Notes: generated from the sequence alone by a model not told the origin. A DNA stretch of 8,392 bases from Deltaproteobacteria bacterium (GCA_019313765.1 JAFDAP010000056.1:1-8392); one strand, 5' to 3'; shown: positions 1-6,652, counted from the first letter of the stretch. Program-made: numbers and translations.

Positions 1-171
1 CGATCTATTTAAAGAACCTTGTCGTATTGTGAAATTTTGAGTCAATGGATTTCGTTAGGACTGGCAAACGTAATATGAAAAATCCATGGAATTGCCGTTT
101 ATAGCAGCTAAAGTATAAGTAAAAGGTCGAGATAGACCTATACAATATGTTGTGTTATAAATATCAAAGGC

Positions 172-188
172 AGAGCTACTATAGCTCT
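172..188 (-). terminator. Small hairpin downstream of uspA, possible weak terminator
   Basis: A perfect 7-bp inverted repeat (AGAGCTA, loop CTA, TAGCTCT) lies 67 bp past the stop codon of the universal stress protein gene. On the minus strand it is followed only by a mixed GCCTTTGATATTT tract and not by a clean T run, so intrinsic termination is plausible but weak. The rest of positions 1-255 shows no gene; a smaller 5-bp hairpin (AGGTC/GACCT) lies at about 125-138. Confidence 0.3.
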
Positions 189-255
189 CCTTACTTATTT
201 TCCAAGGGAAGGGACGTCCAGTGCTACCAGGGACAAAAAGTCCTATCTTTCAGTC

Positions 256-717
256 TTAAATTCCTCCTTTAGTACCTGGGGCTCGTACCATCAAAACCGG
301 CACATTTGCAGAACGGAGGATCTTATCAGCTACGCTTCCCCTGACCCATCGTGTTACCCCAGAATACCCATGAGTTGCAATAAGAAGAAGATCGATATCA
401 TTATTCATAGCGTAATCGGCGATGGTCTCCACTACCCTCCCTACAATAACCTCCGCATGTAGCGCCGCCCCCTCATATTTGAGCCGGTTCACAATTTTGT
501 CGAGGTAGTCTTTGGCAATAGATTTCGTTTCGGATCCCCTTTTCGCTAACACTTCAGAGTCAATTGGATAATCTCCATGATAAGGTATCTCAGGCTCCAC
601 CACACGCACCAAGATGACATCACTTATGTGGAATCCCTTAATAAAAGCATCCAAATGAGGGAGAACACACTCAGCAAGCTCAGAGCCATCTAATGGGACC
701 ATAATTTTGCTATACAT
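256..717 (-). CDS. Universal stress protein, single UspA domain (153 aa)
   Basis: A cytoplasmic nucleotide-binding stress protein of the UspA family (PF00582). In the 153-residue numbering, the N-terminal strand MYSKIMVPLDGSE carries the conserved Asp10. The C-terminal half has the ATP-binding loop A-T-H-G117-x9-G127-S128 followed by the final strand VPVLMVR at about 139-145. This is the G-x2-G-x9-G-S/T pattern with Ala replacing the first Gly, a common variant. The length is typical for one domain. The reading frame opens upstream at a GTG (738), but that start would place the Shine-Dalgarno inside the gene. GGAGG sits 8 nt before the ATG at 717, so 717 is chosen. The family as a whole is linked to starvation, redox or energy stress; the ligand and partner cannot be read from the sequence. 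It stands alone, with no same-strand neighbour close enough for an obvious operon. Confidence 0.93.
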   Translation of the reverse strand: MYSKIMVPLDGSELAECVLPHLDAFIKGFHISDVILVRVVEPEIPYHGDYPIDSEVLAKRGSETKSIAKDYLDKIVNRLKYEGAALHAEVIVGRVVETIADYAMNNDIDLLLIATHGYSGVTRWVRGSVADKILRSANVPVLMVRAPGTKGGI

Positions 718-739
718 TGTCCTTCCCTCCTTTCTCACC

Positions 740-1154
740 TAATCCTTTTAAGCCAAATGGGAATATAAAAAATAACCTCTTAACCTCGTAAAGAATGCAA
801 TTCTATTAATAGGTTTTGAGATTCCAACAGGACGGATTGCTTCCATTCCGAAGCAAGGAAAAATATTTTGAGGCGTTTCTCCATCGATAACCTCCTCTGA
901 GTGGAGGTTAAAAGGTTGAAGGGAAAATCTCTATTTGAAGAAGCCACAAAATGGTGCTCAAGTCAAGAGAAATCGGCTTTCAGAATCGGGCCAGAATTTA
1001 AGATTTTGCTCTGATAAAGGGGAAGCTAAATCCCGTATATAGTGGTGCTTTACTGAATCCCCAGACTTACACTTACTTACCATAAGAGTTGGTTCTAAAG
1101 GCTCAATTTCCTTATGACTGGGATTCCAAACCTTAAATAATCATCCGATATAAA
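740..1154. other. Intergenic stretch without a convincing gene
   Basis: These 415 bp lie between the stop of the zinc-ribbon-like gene and the uspA leader. I see no RNA gene and no ORF with a ribosome binding site. A 38-codon GTG frame (901-1014, plus strand) has plausible composition but no Shine-Dalgarno. The main structure is the hairpin at 888-910. The part nearest uspA is AT-rich and should hold the uspA promoter, but I find no clear -35/-10 pair. Confidence 0.6.
888..910. repeat. Perfect 8-bp inverted repeat (hairpin)
   Basis: TAACCTCC, a 7-nt loop and GGAGGTTA form a perfect 8-bp stem. There is no T run on either side, so it is not a standard intrinsic terminator. It lies about 245 bp downstream of the zinc-ribbon-like gene and 170 bp upstream of uspA. 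It could be a transcript-end structure or an operator; the sequence does not decide. Confidence 0.45.
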
Positions 1155-1424
1155 CTACCCAAATAAACTGTTATCTGAAACCAGTCCACGCGGTCGTTTT
1201 TCCAGCTCAACTGCCCAAACTATCAAATCCTTATCTGAAAAAATTGGTTTTTGCCCTCGGAGATTTTGCTGGCAACGACCGCATTTTTCATGGAAAGTAT
1301 TTGTTGTCGTGAAATAATGTCGAATACTGCAATCATCCACTAGGCGACAAGCGGCACATTCATACTTCACTTCTCCCTTGACACACCCAAATAACTTGCC
1401 ACAGATGATACATTTTCGTCCCAT
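1155..1424 (-). CDS. Small eight-cysteine zinc-ribbon-like protein (89 aa), function unknown
   Basis: I do not recognise a named family. In the 89-residue product the cysteines are spaced C5-x2-C8-x5-C14, then C23-x2-C26-x5-C32, then C48-x2-C51, with His36 and His45 between the last two groups. The two repeated C-x2-C-x5-C blocks followed by C-x2-C suggest two structural zinc sites, or possibly Fe-S. The C-terminal 35 residues contain no cysteine. There is no signal peptide or membrane segment, so a cytoplasmic protein is expected. An upstream ATG at 1433 sits directly against the AAAGGAG ribosome binding site with no spacer, while the ATG at 1424 has a 9-nt spacer, so 1424 is chosen. It is divergent from the FecR/DUF6600 gene across a 456-bp intergenic region. 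The cysteine pattern and good ribosome binding site make it a credible gene; a role as regulator or adaptor would be a guess. Confidence 0.72.
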   Translation of the reverse strand: MGRKCIICGKLFGCVKGEVKYECAACRLVDDCSIRHYFTTTNTFHEKCGRCQQNLRGQKPIFSDKDLIVWAVELEKRPRGLVSDNSLFG

Positions 1425-1660
1425 GGCCAACATCTCCTTTCTCAGTTTTTAGGTTTTTTACTCCCGCCATAAGAAGATTTTTCCTGACATGATACATCAT
1501 TTACAATATTTATAAGCAATTTATGTGCCAGATGTTGGGGTATATTCAAATTAAAGCCCAATATATTGCGATTTATCTAAAACCCGGGTTCGGTGAGAAA
1601 AAAGAAAATGAGGGCAATGGTCCGTCCTTCTTCCGTCATCAGTGGAGTGTAACGCATCTC

Positions 1661-1700
1661 GTTTCGACAAATTGGTCGAATATGCCCTCCAGTTTCGACA
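1661..1700 (+). promoter_or_regulatory. Candidate enhancer (activator-binding) sites upstream of a sigma-54 promoter
   Basis: TTCGACAAATTGGTCGAA (1663-1680) is a perfect 6-bp inverted repeat around a 6-bp centre. The box GTTTCGACA recurs in direct orientation at 1661-1669 and 1692-1700, 31 bp apart, close to three helical turns. The sites lie about 100-140 bp upstream of the sigma-54 -24 element, where enhancer-binding proteins usually bind. An AT-rich stretch at about 1730-1785 lies between them and could be a bend region. That the repeats and spacing exist is read directly; that an activator binds is inference. Confidence 0.5.
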
Positions 1701-1799
1701 TTAACTGCCTGAGCCGGGCGTCCCACGGTGTATTTATTATATCGTTTTATACAATAAATATTAGTTATTTCTTATGGTTAACTTCATTTAGGATCCCAT

Positions 1800-1815
1800 T
1801 GGCACAGGTAATGCT
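1800..1815 (+). promoter_or_regulatory. Sigma-54 (RpoN) promoter, -24/-12 element
   Basis: TGGCACAGGTAATGCT matches the consensus TGGCACG-N4-TTGCW except for A at position 7 and A for the first T of the -12 box. The invariant GG (1801-1802) and GC (1813-1814) have the required spacing. Transcription should start near 1826, giving a leader of about 55 nt to the ATG at 1881. Genes with such promoters need an ATP-dependent activator, and repeated boxes at 1661-1700 are candidate sites for one. Confidence 0.75.
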
Positions 1816-1880
1816 ATTAGTAAACAAAAAAGCGACAATATGGGAAAAAGAGAAGGCAGGGAAAGGAAGGAGGGGATAAA

Positions 1881-3848
1881 ATGAAGAGAATCATAAGGCC
1901 GCTTTGGCTTCGATTAGTCTTGCTCTTCTTTATGATTCCAATTACTTCACTTCAGGCTCAAACGGGATCGGAAGAACCACAAGATGATGAACCTATCCTG
2001 ATGGGGCACATAACCTATGTCGAGGGACGGGTGTTTGAAAATCTGCCTGACGAAGAAGACCGGACCGCCCTTGTAAAAGATGCCCCTTTTGGCATGGATG
2101 ATGTCCTTTGTTCCGAAGAAGATGGAAGAGCGGAAGTCATAATGCCGAACAACACATGGGCCAGGATAGATGGCGAAACACAGATTCAACTCATCGCACT
2201 CCAAGGGAATATAACCGAAATTGATGTGCCTTACGGATTAGCCCGATTCTATAACAAGGGTCCTGATGCGGTTATAAGAGCTACGACGCCCTTCGGCCAC
2301 GCGACGGCACCGGTGGGAACCTGCTTTGATTTGTACGTACGAGATGACGCTGTAGAAGTGATCGCTTTAAAGGGAACGATTGAGTTTGTTCAAATGCCTG
2401 ACGGGGTGAAGTTCAAGGTGTTTGAAGGCTCATCGTCCATTGTTGCGGACACCTGGCAGGTGACTGCCGCAGAAGTGTATAGGGATCCTGATTGGGAGAG
2501 GTGGAACGAGGATAGAGACAACCTGTGGCAAAAAAGGGCTCAACAAAAAGGGGAATCGGCGCAATACCTTCCCCGGATGCTTCATCAAGAGGCCTATATC
2601 CTAGATGAATACGGCAGGTGGGTAGAAGTTTACTACGAAGGAGAGCACCGTTACTTCTGGCGTCCTGTTCATGTCGCTATCGGATGGGCCCCTTTTACAG
2701 TAGGCAGATGGGCGGTATGGCGAGGAGAGAATTGCTGGATTCCTGTTGAGCCATTTGGGTACGTGACCCACCACTATGGAACCTGGGTATTGGTGAACGG
2801 TATCTGGTGTTGGGCTCCCCCCGTGGCCGGCGTCAGGATCAGTTTAGACCCCCCGCCTCTTCTTACGGGATTTGCCTGGTATCCCGGAAGGGTTGCCTGG
2901 ATACATTTTGGTATCCATGTGGGTTGGGTGCCGTTGGCCCCCCGTGAGCCCTATTTCTGCCGCCACCGCTGGGGACCACGTGCAGTCGTTTCCAAACATG
3001 TCAACATACGGAATATCCGTCTCAGAACAGGCAGATACAGGTATGCCAAACACGCCGTAATAATCCACAAAAATCACTTCCACAGTGTCAACAGTTACAA
3101 AAAGGTCAGGATAAGGAACATAAACAATAGCACTATAATAAACAGATATCGTGCGGTACCCATGGCCAACAATGCGGTCATACGCGATTACAGAATAGCC
3201 AGAGAGGATTACAATTTTAGTAATGTCAGAGTTACACAAAAGCCCCATGGAACCGTCATCAAAAGAACCCGGCAGAACCAATTAGCCACAAAGACAAGTC
3301 TGAATGTCAGATCCAAAACGGTTATTCAAAAAATCGAGAATACCGGGCAGGTAAAACCTCTAAAAAGATGGCGGATAAAAGGCATAAAAGACAGAAGAGA
3401 TATCGTCCTTGATAATCAGGTCAAAAGACCAGCCACGTGGGTAAAACCTGAGGAGAGAAGACCGAGGAAGAAGGCAGGTGTGCCGATCAAAGATAAAAGA
3501 CGGTCCCAAAGGAAAATTCAAAAAACAAGCAAGAAAGGTCTCCCTTCGTCGGTGACACTAGAAACGGTCAAACTGAAAGACCGGAAACAGATCCGAAACC
3601 AGGTGAGAAAGGAACGGATGAAAAGGACACCAGCGCCAGTAAAAATCGTCCGGGAAAGACGGAACAAAAAGGGCGGGGCAGGATCGCCGGTTGGAAAGAC
3701 GATAACCGGGGTAGCAGAAACAGTACGTTCAAAACAGACAGAGAAAGGAGGACCGGTCATATCCCCTGGTAAGGCCAACAGACCGGCCACTGTAGTAAAA
3801 CCTGAGGAGAGAAGACACAGGCGGAAGATAGGGGCTAATCAAAATTAG
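1881..3848 (+). CDS. Secreted FecR-like/DUF6600 protein with long basic repeat-bearing tail (655 aa)
   Basis: Residues 1-26 form a Sec-type signal peptide (Lys/Arg start, hydrophobic 12-22, likely cleavage after Leu-Gln-Ala26), so the protein acts in the periplasm or at the surface. Residues about 43-170 resemble a FecR-type domain: 'VEGRV' near 47-51, then a strand-rich stretch ending 'VIALKGTIEFV'. Residues about 203-360 match DUF6600: 'DWERWNEDRD', 'YGRW', a Trp/Tyr/Pro/Gly-rich run including 'HHYGTWV', then 'GWVPLAPREPY'. The last 290 residues are very rich in Lys and Arg, probably disordered, and carry a repeated 12-residue motif RPAT(W/V)VKPEERR at 516-527 and 634-645. GGAGG precedes the ATG. 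The gene stands alone under a sigma-54 promoter. FecR itself is a sigma regulator, but there is no sigma-factor gene here, so that role should not be assumed. The basic tail could bind polyanions or another envelope component (inference). Confidence 0.88.
   Translation: MKRIIRPLWLRLVLLFFMIPITSLQAQTGSEEPQDDEPILMGHITYVEGRVFENLPDEEDRTALVKDAPFGMDDVLCSEEDGRAEVIMPNNTWARIDGETQIQLIALQGNITEIDVPYGLARFYNKGPDAVIRATTPFGHATAPVGTCFDLYVRDDAVEVIALKGTIEFVQMPDGVKFKVFEGSSSIVADTWQVTAAEVYRDPDWERWNEDRDNLWQKRAQQKGESAQYLPRMLHQEAYILDEYGRWVEVYYEGEHRYFWRPVHVAIGWAPFTVGRWAVWRGENCWIPVEPFGYVTHHYGTWVLVNGIWCWAPPVAGVRISLDPPPLLTGFAWYPGRVAWIHFGIHVGWVPLAPREPYFCRHRWGPRAVVSKHVNIRNIRLRTGRYRYAKHAVIIHKNHFHSVNSYKKVRIRNINNSTIINRYRAVPMANNAVIRDYRIAREDYNFSNVRVTQKPHGTVIKRTRQNQLATKTSLNVRSKTVIQKIENTGQVKPLKRWRIKGIKDRRDIVLDNQVKRPATWVKPEERRPRKKAGVPIKDKRRSQRKIQKTSKKGLPSSVTLETVKLKDRKQIRNQVRKERMKRTPAPVKIVRERRNKKGGAGSPVGKTITGVAETVRSKQTEKGGPVISPGKANRPATVVKPEERRHRRKIGANQN
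3426..3815 (+). repeat. Two-copy motif in the tail of the FecR/DUF6600 gene
   Basis: The codons for RPAT(W/V)VKPEERR occur at 3426-3461 and 3780-3815. The central stretch GTAAAACCTGAGGAGAGAAG is identical in both copies. High identity at DNA level suggests a fairly recent internal duplication or conversion in the low-complexity basic tail. Confidence 0.7.
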
Positions 3849-3860
3849 ATAGTGTAAATA

Positions 3861-3968
3861 ATTCGCCTGGTACCTTTAAATAATGCAGGCGAATATGCGA
3901 AAGAATTGTCCCGGTATATTCATTTAAATCCAGTGAGGGCGAAGATATCAGAAAAGCCTGAAGGATAA
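3861..3968 (+). pseudogene. RAYT (REP-associated tyrosine transposase) C-terminal remnant
   Basis: The frame ending at TAA 3966-3968 reads AGEYAKELSRYIHLNPVRAK and then ISEKPEG. The 'RYIHLNPVRA' signature is typical of the C-terminal part of Y1/RAYT transposases (PF01797-like). The HUH motif and catalytic tyrosine region are absent, so only a short relic remains. It is bounded by inverted copies of the element end: ATTCGCCTG at 3861-3869 and CAGGCGAAT at 3886-3894 form a perfect 9-bp inverted repeat, and the same 9 bp recur in the end of element A (3975-3983). The relic lies just after the 655-residue gene, whose transcripts might stop at the 3861-3894 hairpin, though no T run follows. Confidence 0.7.
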
Positions 3969-3969
3969 T

Positions 3970-4275
3970 GGGGACAGGCGAATTATCCAATTCACGGAAT
4001 CAATGAATCATTCGAAGGCGATATTGAAGGGAAGTAACACGATCTGATTTTATTTTTTTGGCAGGAAGCTGATTCTTAACGGTAAGAGATATTTCTTGGA
4101 GAAAAAATTGATTGCAGAAAATCAAGACACTTTTCAATATCTCCCAGTATGAAACCATCGAGGGTAGTACGGGATATCCTTGGCATCTCATCATCCTCCT
4201 TTTCTTTCAAGATAGAAAATCAACACCTGTTCGACAGCATACTCCATAAGAAAGGAATCATTATTTGCCCATTTT
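3970..4275 (-). mobile_element. Miniature RAYT-derived element, copy A
   Basis: This 306-bp repeat starts with GGGGACAGGCGAATTAT and ends at a decayed inverted copy, ATTATTTGCCCATTTTTTT. It is clearly homologous, in the same orientation, to copy B (6932-7263): both share the CAATGAATCA region, GAAACCATCGAGGG, TCTCATCATCCTCC and GATAGAAAATCAACACCTGT. On the minus strand it keeps a strong Shine-Dalgarno (AAAGGAGG) and a 36-codon frame from ATG 4186 to TAA 4076 that begins MPRISRTTLDGFILGDIEK. This resembles the start of RAYT transposases with the 5' coding part internally shortened. It cannot encode an active transposase, so it would need one in trans. It extends to about 100 bp from the rdhA-like stop; the stretch 4276-4378 shows nothing I can name. 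Confidence 0.65.
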
Positions 4276-4378
4276 TTTCAATATAAGATAGCACCATAAG
4301 ATCTTCATACCATTTTACAGCCTCGATAGATAGCCAAACGTTGTTACGACCCTTCCATAAGAAGAATCAGATAAAGCC

Positions 4379-5536
4379 CTATTTCCAAACGTCCTCCATT
4401 TTCATCCTTCTCCCAAAGCCAAACAGATCGTCCATCCAGAGGTAGAGACTGTCGAACTGGGGAAGATTCCTTACATGCCATCTAACAAAGCTGTGAAACC
4501 AGATGTTTGGTTTGTTGAAAACACAGACCCTTATACAGTTGGCGCAATCACCCTTATTGCGGACCCAGAATTGAAAGCACTTTTCTGGATTAATATACCA
4601 TTTGTAGATCCCGTGGTTATTGGATAAGGTAAGTCCCTCAGTGGTGGGTTCGTCGAAGCTGATGGACTGTCCGGGACATGCCTCAGCACACTTTCCGCAA
4701 ACTTCGCACATCTTCCTGACGCCGATTTCAATGGGTTTATCCGGAACCAGAGGCAAATTTGTGAGTACTTTGCTAATCCGAATCCGGGGGCCGAACCAGG
4801 GTGTGATCAAAAGGCCATTACGGCCTATTTCACCGAGGCCGGCATCGATGGCCATGGGGATGCTAAGAGCCGTATCATTACCACAGGGGATGGCCTCGTA
4901 GCCTAAATCACGAATAAAGTGGGCCATTGATGAGGCCACATGTGCCATCATTGAGTAGCCCCTGCCGCCTGCTGCAAACTCACCGTAGGCAGGAGCCGTT
5001 CTAATCAGGGTATAATCCATCTCGTGAACCATGACGATGGCATGTTTAAAATCATCGGAAATATCATCTATTGGGGTATGTTTGAGCGTACGGGGATCAA
5101 AGCGATGAGAGTAAATCCAGCGTCGATCCAGCCTGCAAATCCCCACCGCTGATGCGCCCATGTATATTGCAGCCTTTTTGATGATCCGGGTCATCTCACC
5201 CGGGTCGGAAATATCCCATTTCTGTCCTAATGGGATGCGGTCTCTCTCGGCAATTTTTGATTGGTCCGGAAACCACTCGTAGAGACCCTCATTACCTACC
5301 ATGTTTCCAAATCCCCACCAGCGTTCTAAATACCATGAACCCATGGCGAAAGCCCAGTCCAGCATGGTGTAGCCTTCATCATCTTTGAAGTTATGCACCC
5401 CATAGTGCTTCTTGCCTATCTCCAGTATTTCAGCACTGGACCTTTCGTGATCCCTCGGTCTATTGAACATGGTATTTCTTTGATCAAATCGCCCGACTTC
5501 CCCGGCACCTATTTTTCTATTCCTATTCCCCTTCAT
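4379..5536 (-). CDS. Reductive dehalogenase-like corrinoid/iron-sulphur protein, no Tat signal (385 aa)
   Basis: The core matches RdhA: 'GYTMLDWA' near 55-62, 'KKAAIYMGASAVGICRLDRRW' about 120-140, 'MDY' 173-175, 'FIRDLGYEAIPCGND' 207-221, 'SIPMAIDAGLGEIGRNGLL' 225-243 and 'FGPRIRISKV' 248-257. Two 4Fe-4S clusters are present: C277-x2-C280-x2-C283-x3-C287-P and C320-x10-C331-x2-C334-x3-C338. Tyr194, Asn220 and Arg253 have the same spacing as the PceA active-site residues Tyr246, Asn272 and Arg305, so catalysis on a halogenated or related substrate through cobalamin is plausible. Canonical respiratory RdhA proteins are longer, begin with a twin-Arg signal and sit beside the small anchor gene rdhB; here there is no RR motif, no hydrophobic leader and no rdhB, so a cytoplasmic, non-respiratory role is likely (inference). 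AGGAG lies 8 nt before the ATG. The family also borders epoxyqueuosine reductase (QueG), but the GND and Tyr/Asn/Arg pattern favours RdhA. Confidence 0.85.
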   Translation of the reverse strand: MKGNRNRKIGAGEVGRFDQRNTMFNRPRDHERSSAEILEIGKKHYGVHNFKDDEGYTMLDWAFAMGSWYLERWWGFGNMVGNEGLYEWFPDQSKIAERDRIPLGQKWDISDPGEMTRIIKKAAIYMGASAVGICRLDRRWIYSHRFDPRTLKHTPIDDISDDFKHAIVMVHEMDYTLIRTAPAYGEFAAGGRGYSMMAHVASSMAHFIRDLGYEAIPCGNDTALSIPMAIDAGLGEIGRNGLLITPWFGPRIRISKVLTNLPLVPDKPIEIGVRKMCEVCGKCAEACPGQSISFDEPTTEGLTLSNNHGIYKWYINPEKCFQFWVRNKGDCANCIRVCVFNKPNIWFHSFVRWHVRNLPQFDSLYLWMDDLFGFGRRMKMEDVWK

Positions 5537-5582
5537 GTCCAGCGCTCCTAATACTTGGTGATGCAGGTGATGCGCATAAGAT

Positions 5583-5735
5583 TTAAGCCACCTTATGCAT
5601 CAGCTCATCCAGTAGATCTGTCGCCCTTTCAGCAAAGAGTCTGTCATTGATGTGAGAATCAACTTCCAGAAAGATAAAGGGGACAGGCGCTTTATTGCTA
5701 TCACTATTTGCCTGCCCCATATTAATTCCTTGCAT
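5583..5735 (-). pseudogene. Possible C-terminal remnant of a Tm-1-like/UPF0261 protein
   Basis: Upstream of the rdhA-like gene, on the same strand, a frame ends with EVDSHINDRLFAERATDLLD and ELMHKVA before TAA at 5583-5585. The 'D.HIND..FA' signature resembles the C-terminus of Tm-1-like ATP-binding (UPF0261) proteins, which usually read 'D.HINDPAFA'. Only about 30 residues look genuine. Further upstream the frame runs into the palindromic GGGGACAGGCG element at 5676-5719, so the rest of the gene appears to have been lost there. A 50-codon ORF can be read from ATG 5735 through the element, but this is probably fortuitous. The stop lies 46 bp before the rdhA-like ATG, so the lost gene may once have been its operon partner. 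The family call rests on a short motif. Confidence 0.4.
5676..5719. mobile_element. Collapsed palindromic copy of the GGGGACAGGCG element
   Basis: AAAGGGGACAGGCG (5676-5689) faces ATTTGCCTGCCCC (5706-5718/9) across about 16 bp, so only the two ends of the element remain with the interior lost, giving a REP-like hairpin. The left flank GAAAGATAAA is shared with copy B. It interrupts the possible Tm-1-like reading frame just upstream of the rdhA-like gene. Confidence 0.65.
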
Positions 5736-5995
5736 ATGGTCCATTCACACTTCCTCCCTGCCGCAGCCATAAAAAAGGATTTTCAGAACGCGCAAAAGGC
5801 CTCTCACGATCCCAATGATATAAGGAACAGCCTGTTGAAATATTAATGGAATATGGTGTTGAAGACAACTCTAACAGATTACAGCATTAAAGGGCCTGCT
5901 TCAAAACGGGCGACCATGCAAGGAGCTTCTTTCCGGCCGGAAACCCAATGAAGGTCAGAGGATGAGCCATGCTTTTAGGGCCGCGCAACTTTGTG
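5720..5995. other. Intergenic stretch between membrane protein gene and element
   Basis: No gene is supported here. A perfect 14-bp palindrome, TTTCCGGCCGGAAA (5930-5943), lies 53 bp past the stop of the six-helix membrane protein; as a hairpin it would have a 5-bp stem and GGCC loop, with no T run, so a terminator role is doubtful. A short plus-strand frame ending at about 5889 (EILMEYGVEDNSNRLQH) looks protein-like but is too short to assign. Confidence 0.5.
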
Positions 5996-6652
5996 TCAGT
6001 ATACCCAGCCGAATACGCCCAGACCCAGAATGTTGGCGATCACCGTGATACCGTAGATGACGCAGAGGGTCGTGACCTTGCTTTTTATGGTTTTCATGCC
6101 GATGACAAGTATTGCGGCCACGTAGAAATGGAAATACCCGCAGAGAAAGATCAGCCATACTCCCTTGAAGGAAAGGTTCCAGAAGCCGTACTCCCATACG
6201 AGAAGATCGCCCATGTTCAGCAGGCACTCCACGAATACGCAGAAAACCGAATAGCCTATGGCCCAGAACCATTTTTCCGGAATGCCCAGAATCCTCAGTT
6301 TTCCGCCCTCGGAAAGGGTGTTGTAGAAAATGATTCCCGATATGGCGAACATGAACATGATCTCTATGTTCCAGCCAATCATGGTGCGAAGAGCCGTCTC
6401 GCCGGGAGTGGTCCAGAAGGCCGAGCGCTGGGTAAGATGAAACACCCAACCGTTCCAGGTCTCGTTGAAAAAATCCATGCCGAACACCGTAAGCCCGGCA
6501 AAAACGGCGTTCCAGTCGCCCGAGGACCTGGCCTTCCTGATCTCGTTCGTATAGATATAGAAGACTATGGCCAGCAGGGGAATAACATACCACTCCAGGG
6601 TGTTAAGATCCCTCAGGCCCTGGAGGGCCCTTTGCGATGCAGGTGTAACCAT
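5996..6652 (-). CDS. Six-helix integral membrane protein, function unknown (218 aa)
   Basis: I do not recognise a named family. Hydrophobic segments at about 20-36, 50-70, 93-112, 128-148, 160-186 and 192-215 predict six membrane helices with no cleaved signal. Several polar or charged residues sit inside or at the edge of helices: Asp60, Asn63 and Glu64 ('FGMDFFNETWNGW'), Glu97, Glu142, Asp149 and His175, suggesting ion, proton or cofactor handling and not a plain anchor. It is rich in Trp and aromatic residues. GGGAGG lies 6 nt before the ATG. It shares strand with the rdhA-like gene, but about 460 bp and a repeat separate them, so co-transcription is uncertain. It is far larger than RdhB anchor proteins (about 90 aa, 2-3 helices). 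A different frame over the same DNA (5955-6593) is a shadow; the hydrophobic frame with the ribosome binding site is chosen. Confidence 0.78.
   Translation of the reverse strand: MVTPASQRALQGLRDLNTLEWYVIPLLAIVFYIYTNEIRKARSSGDWNAVFAGLTVFGMDFFNETWNGWVFHLTQRSAFWTTPGETALRTMIGWNIEIMFMFAISGIIFYNTLSEGGKLRILGIPEKWFWAIGYSVFCVFVECLLNMGDLLVWEYGFWNLSFKGVWLIFLCGYFHFYVAAILVIGMKTIKSKVTTLCVIYGITVIANILGLGVFGWVY

Noticed and set aside
901..1014. 38-codon GTG-started plus-strand frame with plausible amino-acid composition
   Set aside because: No Shine-Dalgarno is present, the start lies in a hairpin, and no recognisable motif was seen.
1523..1879. 118-codon plus-strand ORF upstream of the FecR/DUF6600 gene
   Set aside because: It has no ribosome binding site, its composition is not protein-like, and it overlaps the sigma-54 promoter and upstream boxes.
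2844..3281. 145-codon minus-strand ORF inside the FecR/DUF6600 gene
   Set aside because: It is antisense to a well-supported gene with clear domains and has no matching start signal.
4000..4194. 64-codon minus-strand ORF inside element A
   Set aside because: It is a frame neighbour of the MPRISRTTLDGF frame, which has the better ribosome binding site spacing and the conserved counterpart in copy B.
5955..6593. 212-codon minus-strand ORF overlapping the six-helix membrane gene
   Set aside because: It is an Arg/His-rich frame-shifted shadow of the membrane protein, without a ribosome binding site; the overlapping plus-strand ORF at 5969-6688 is likewise a shadow.
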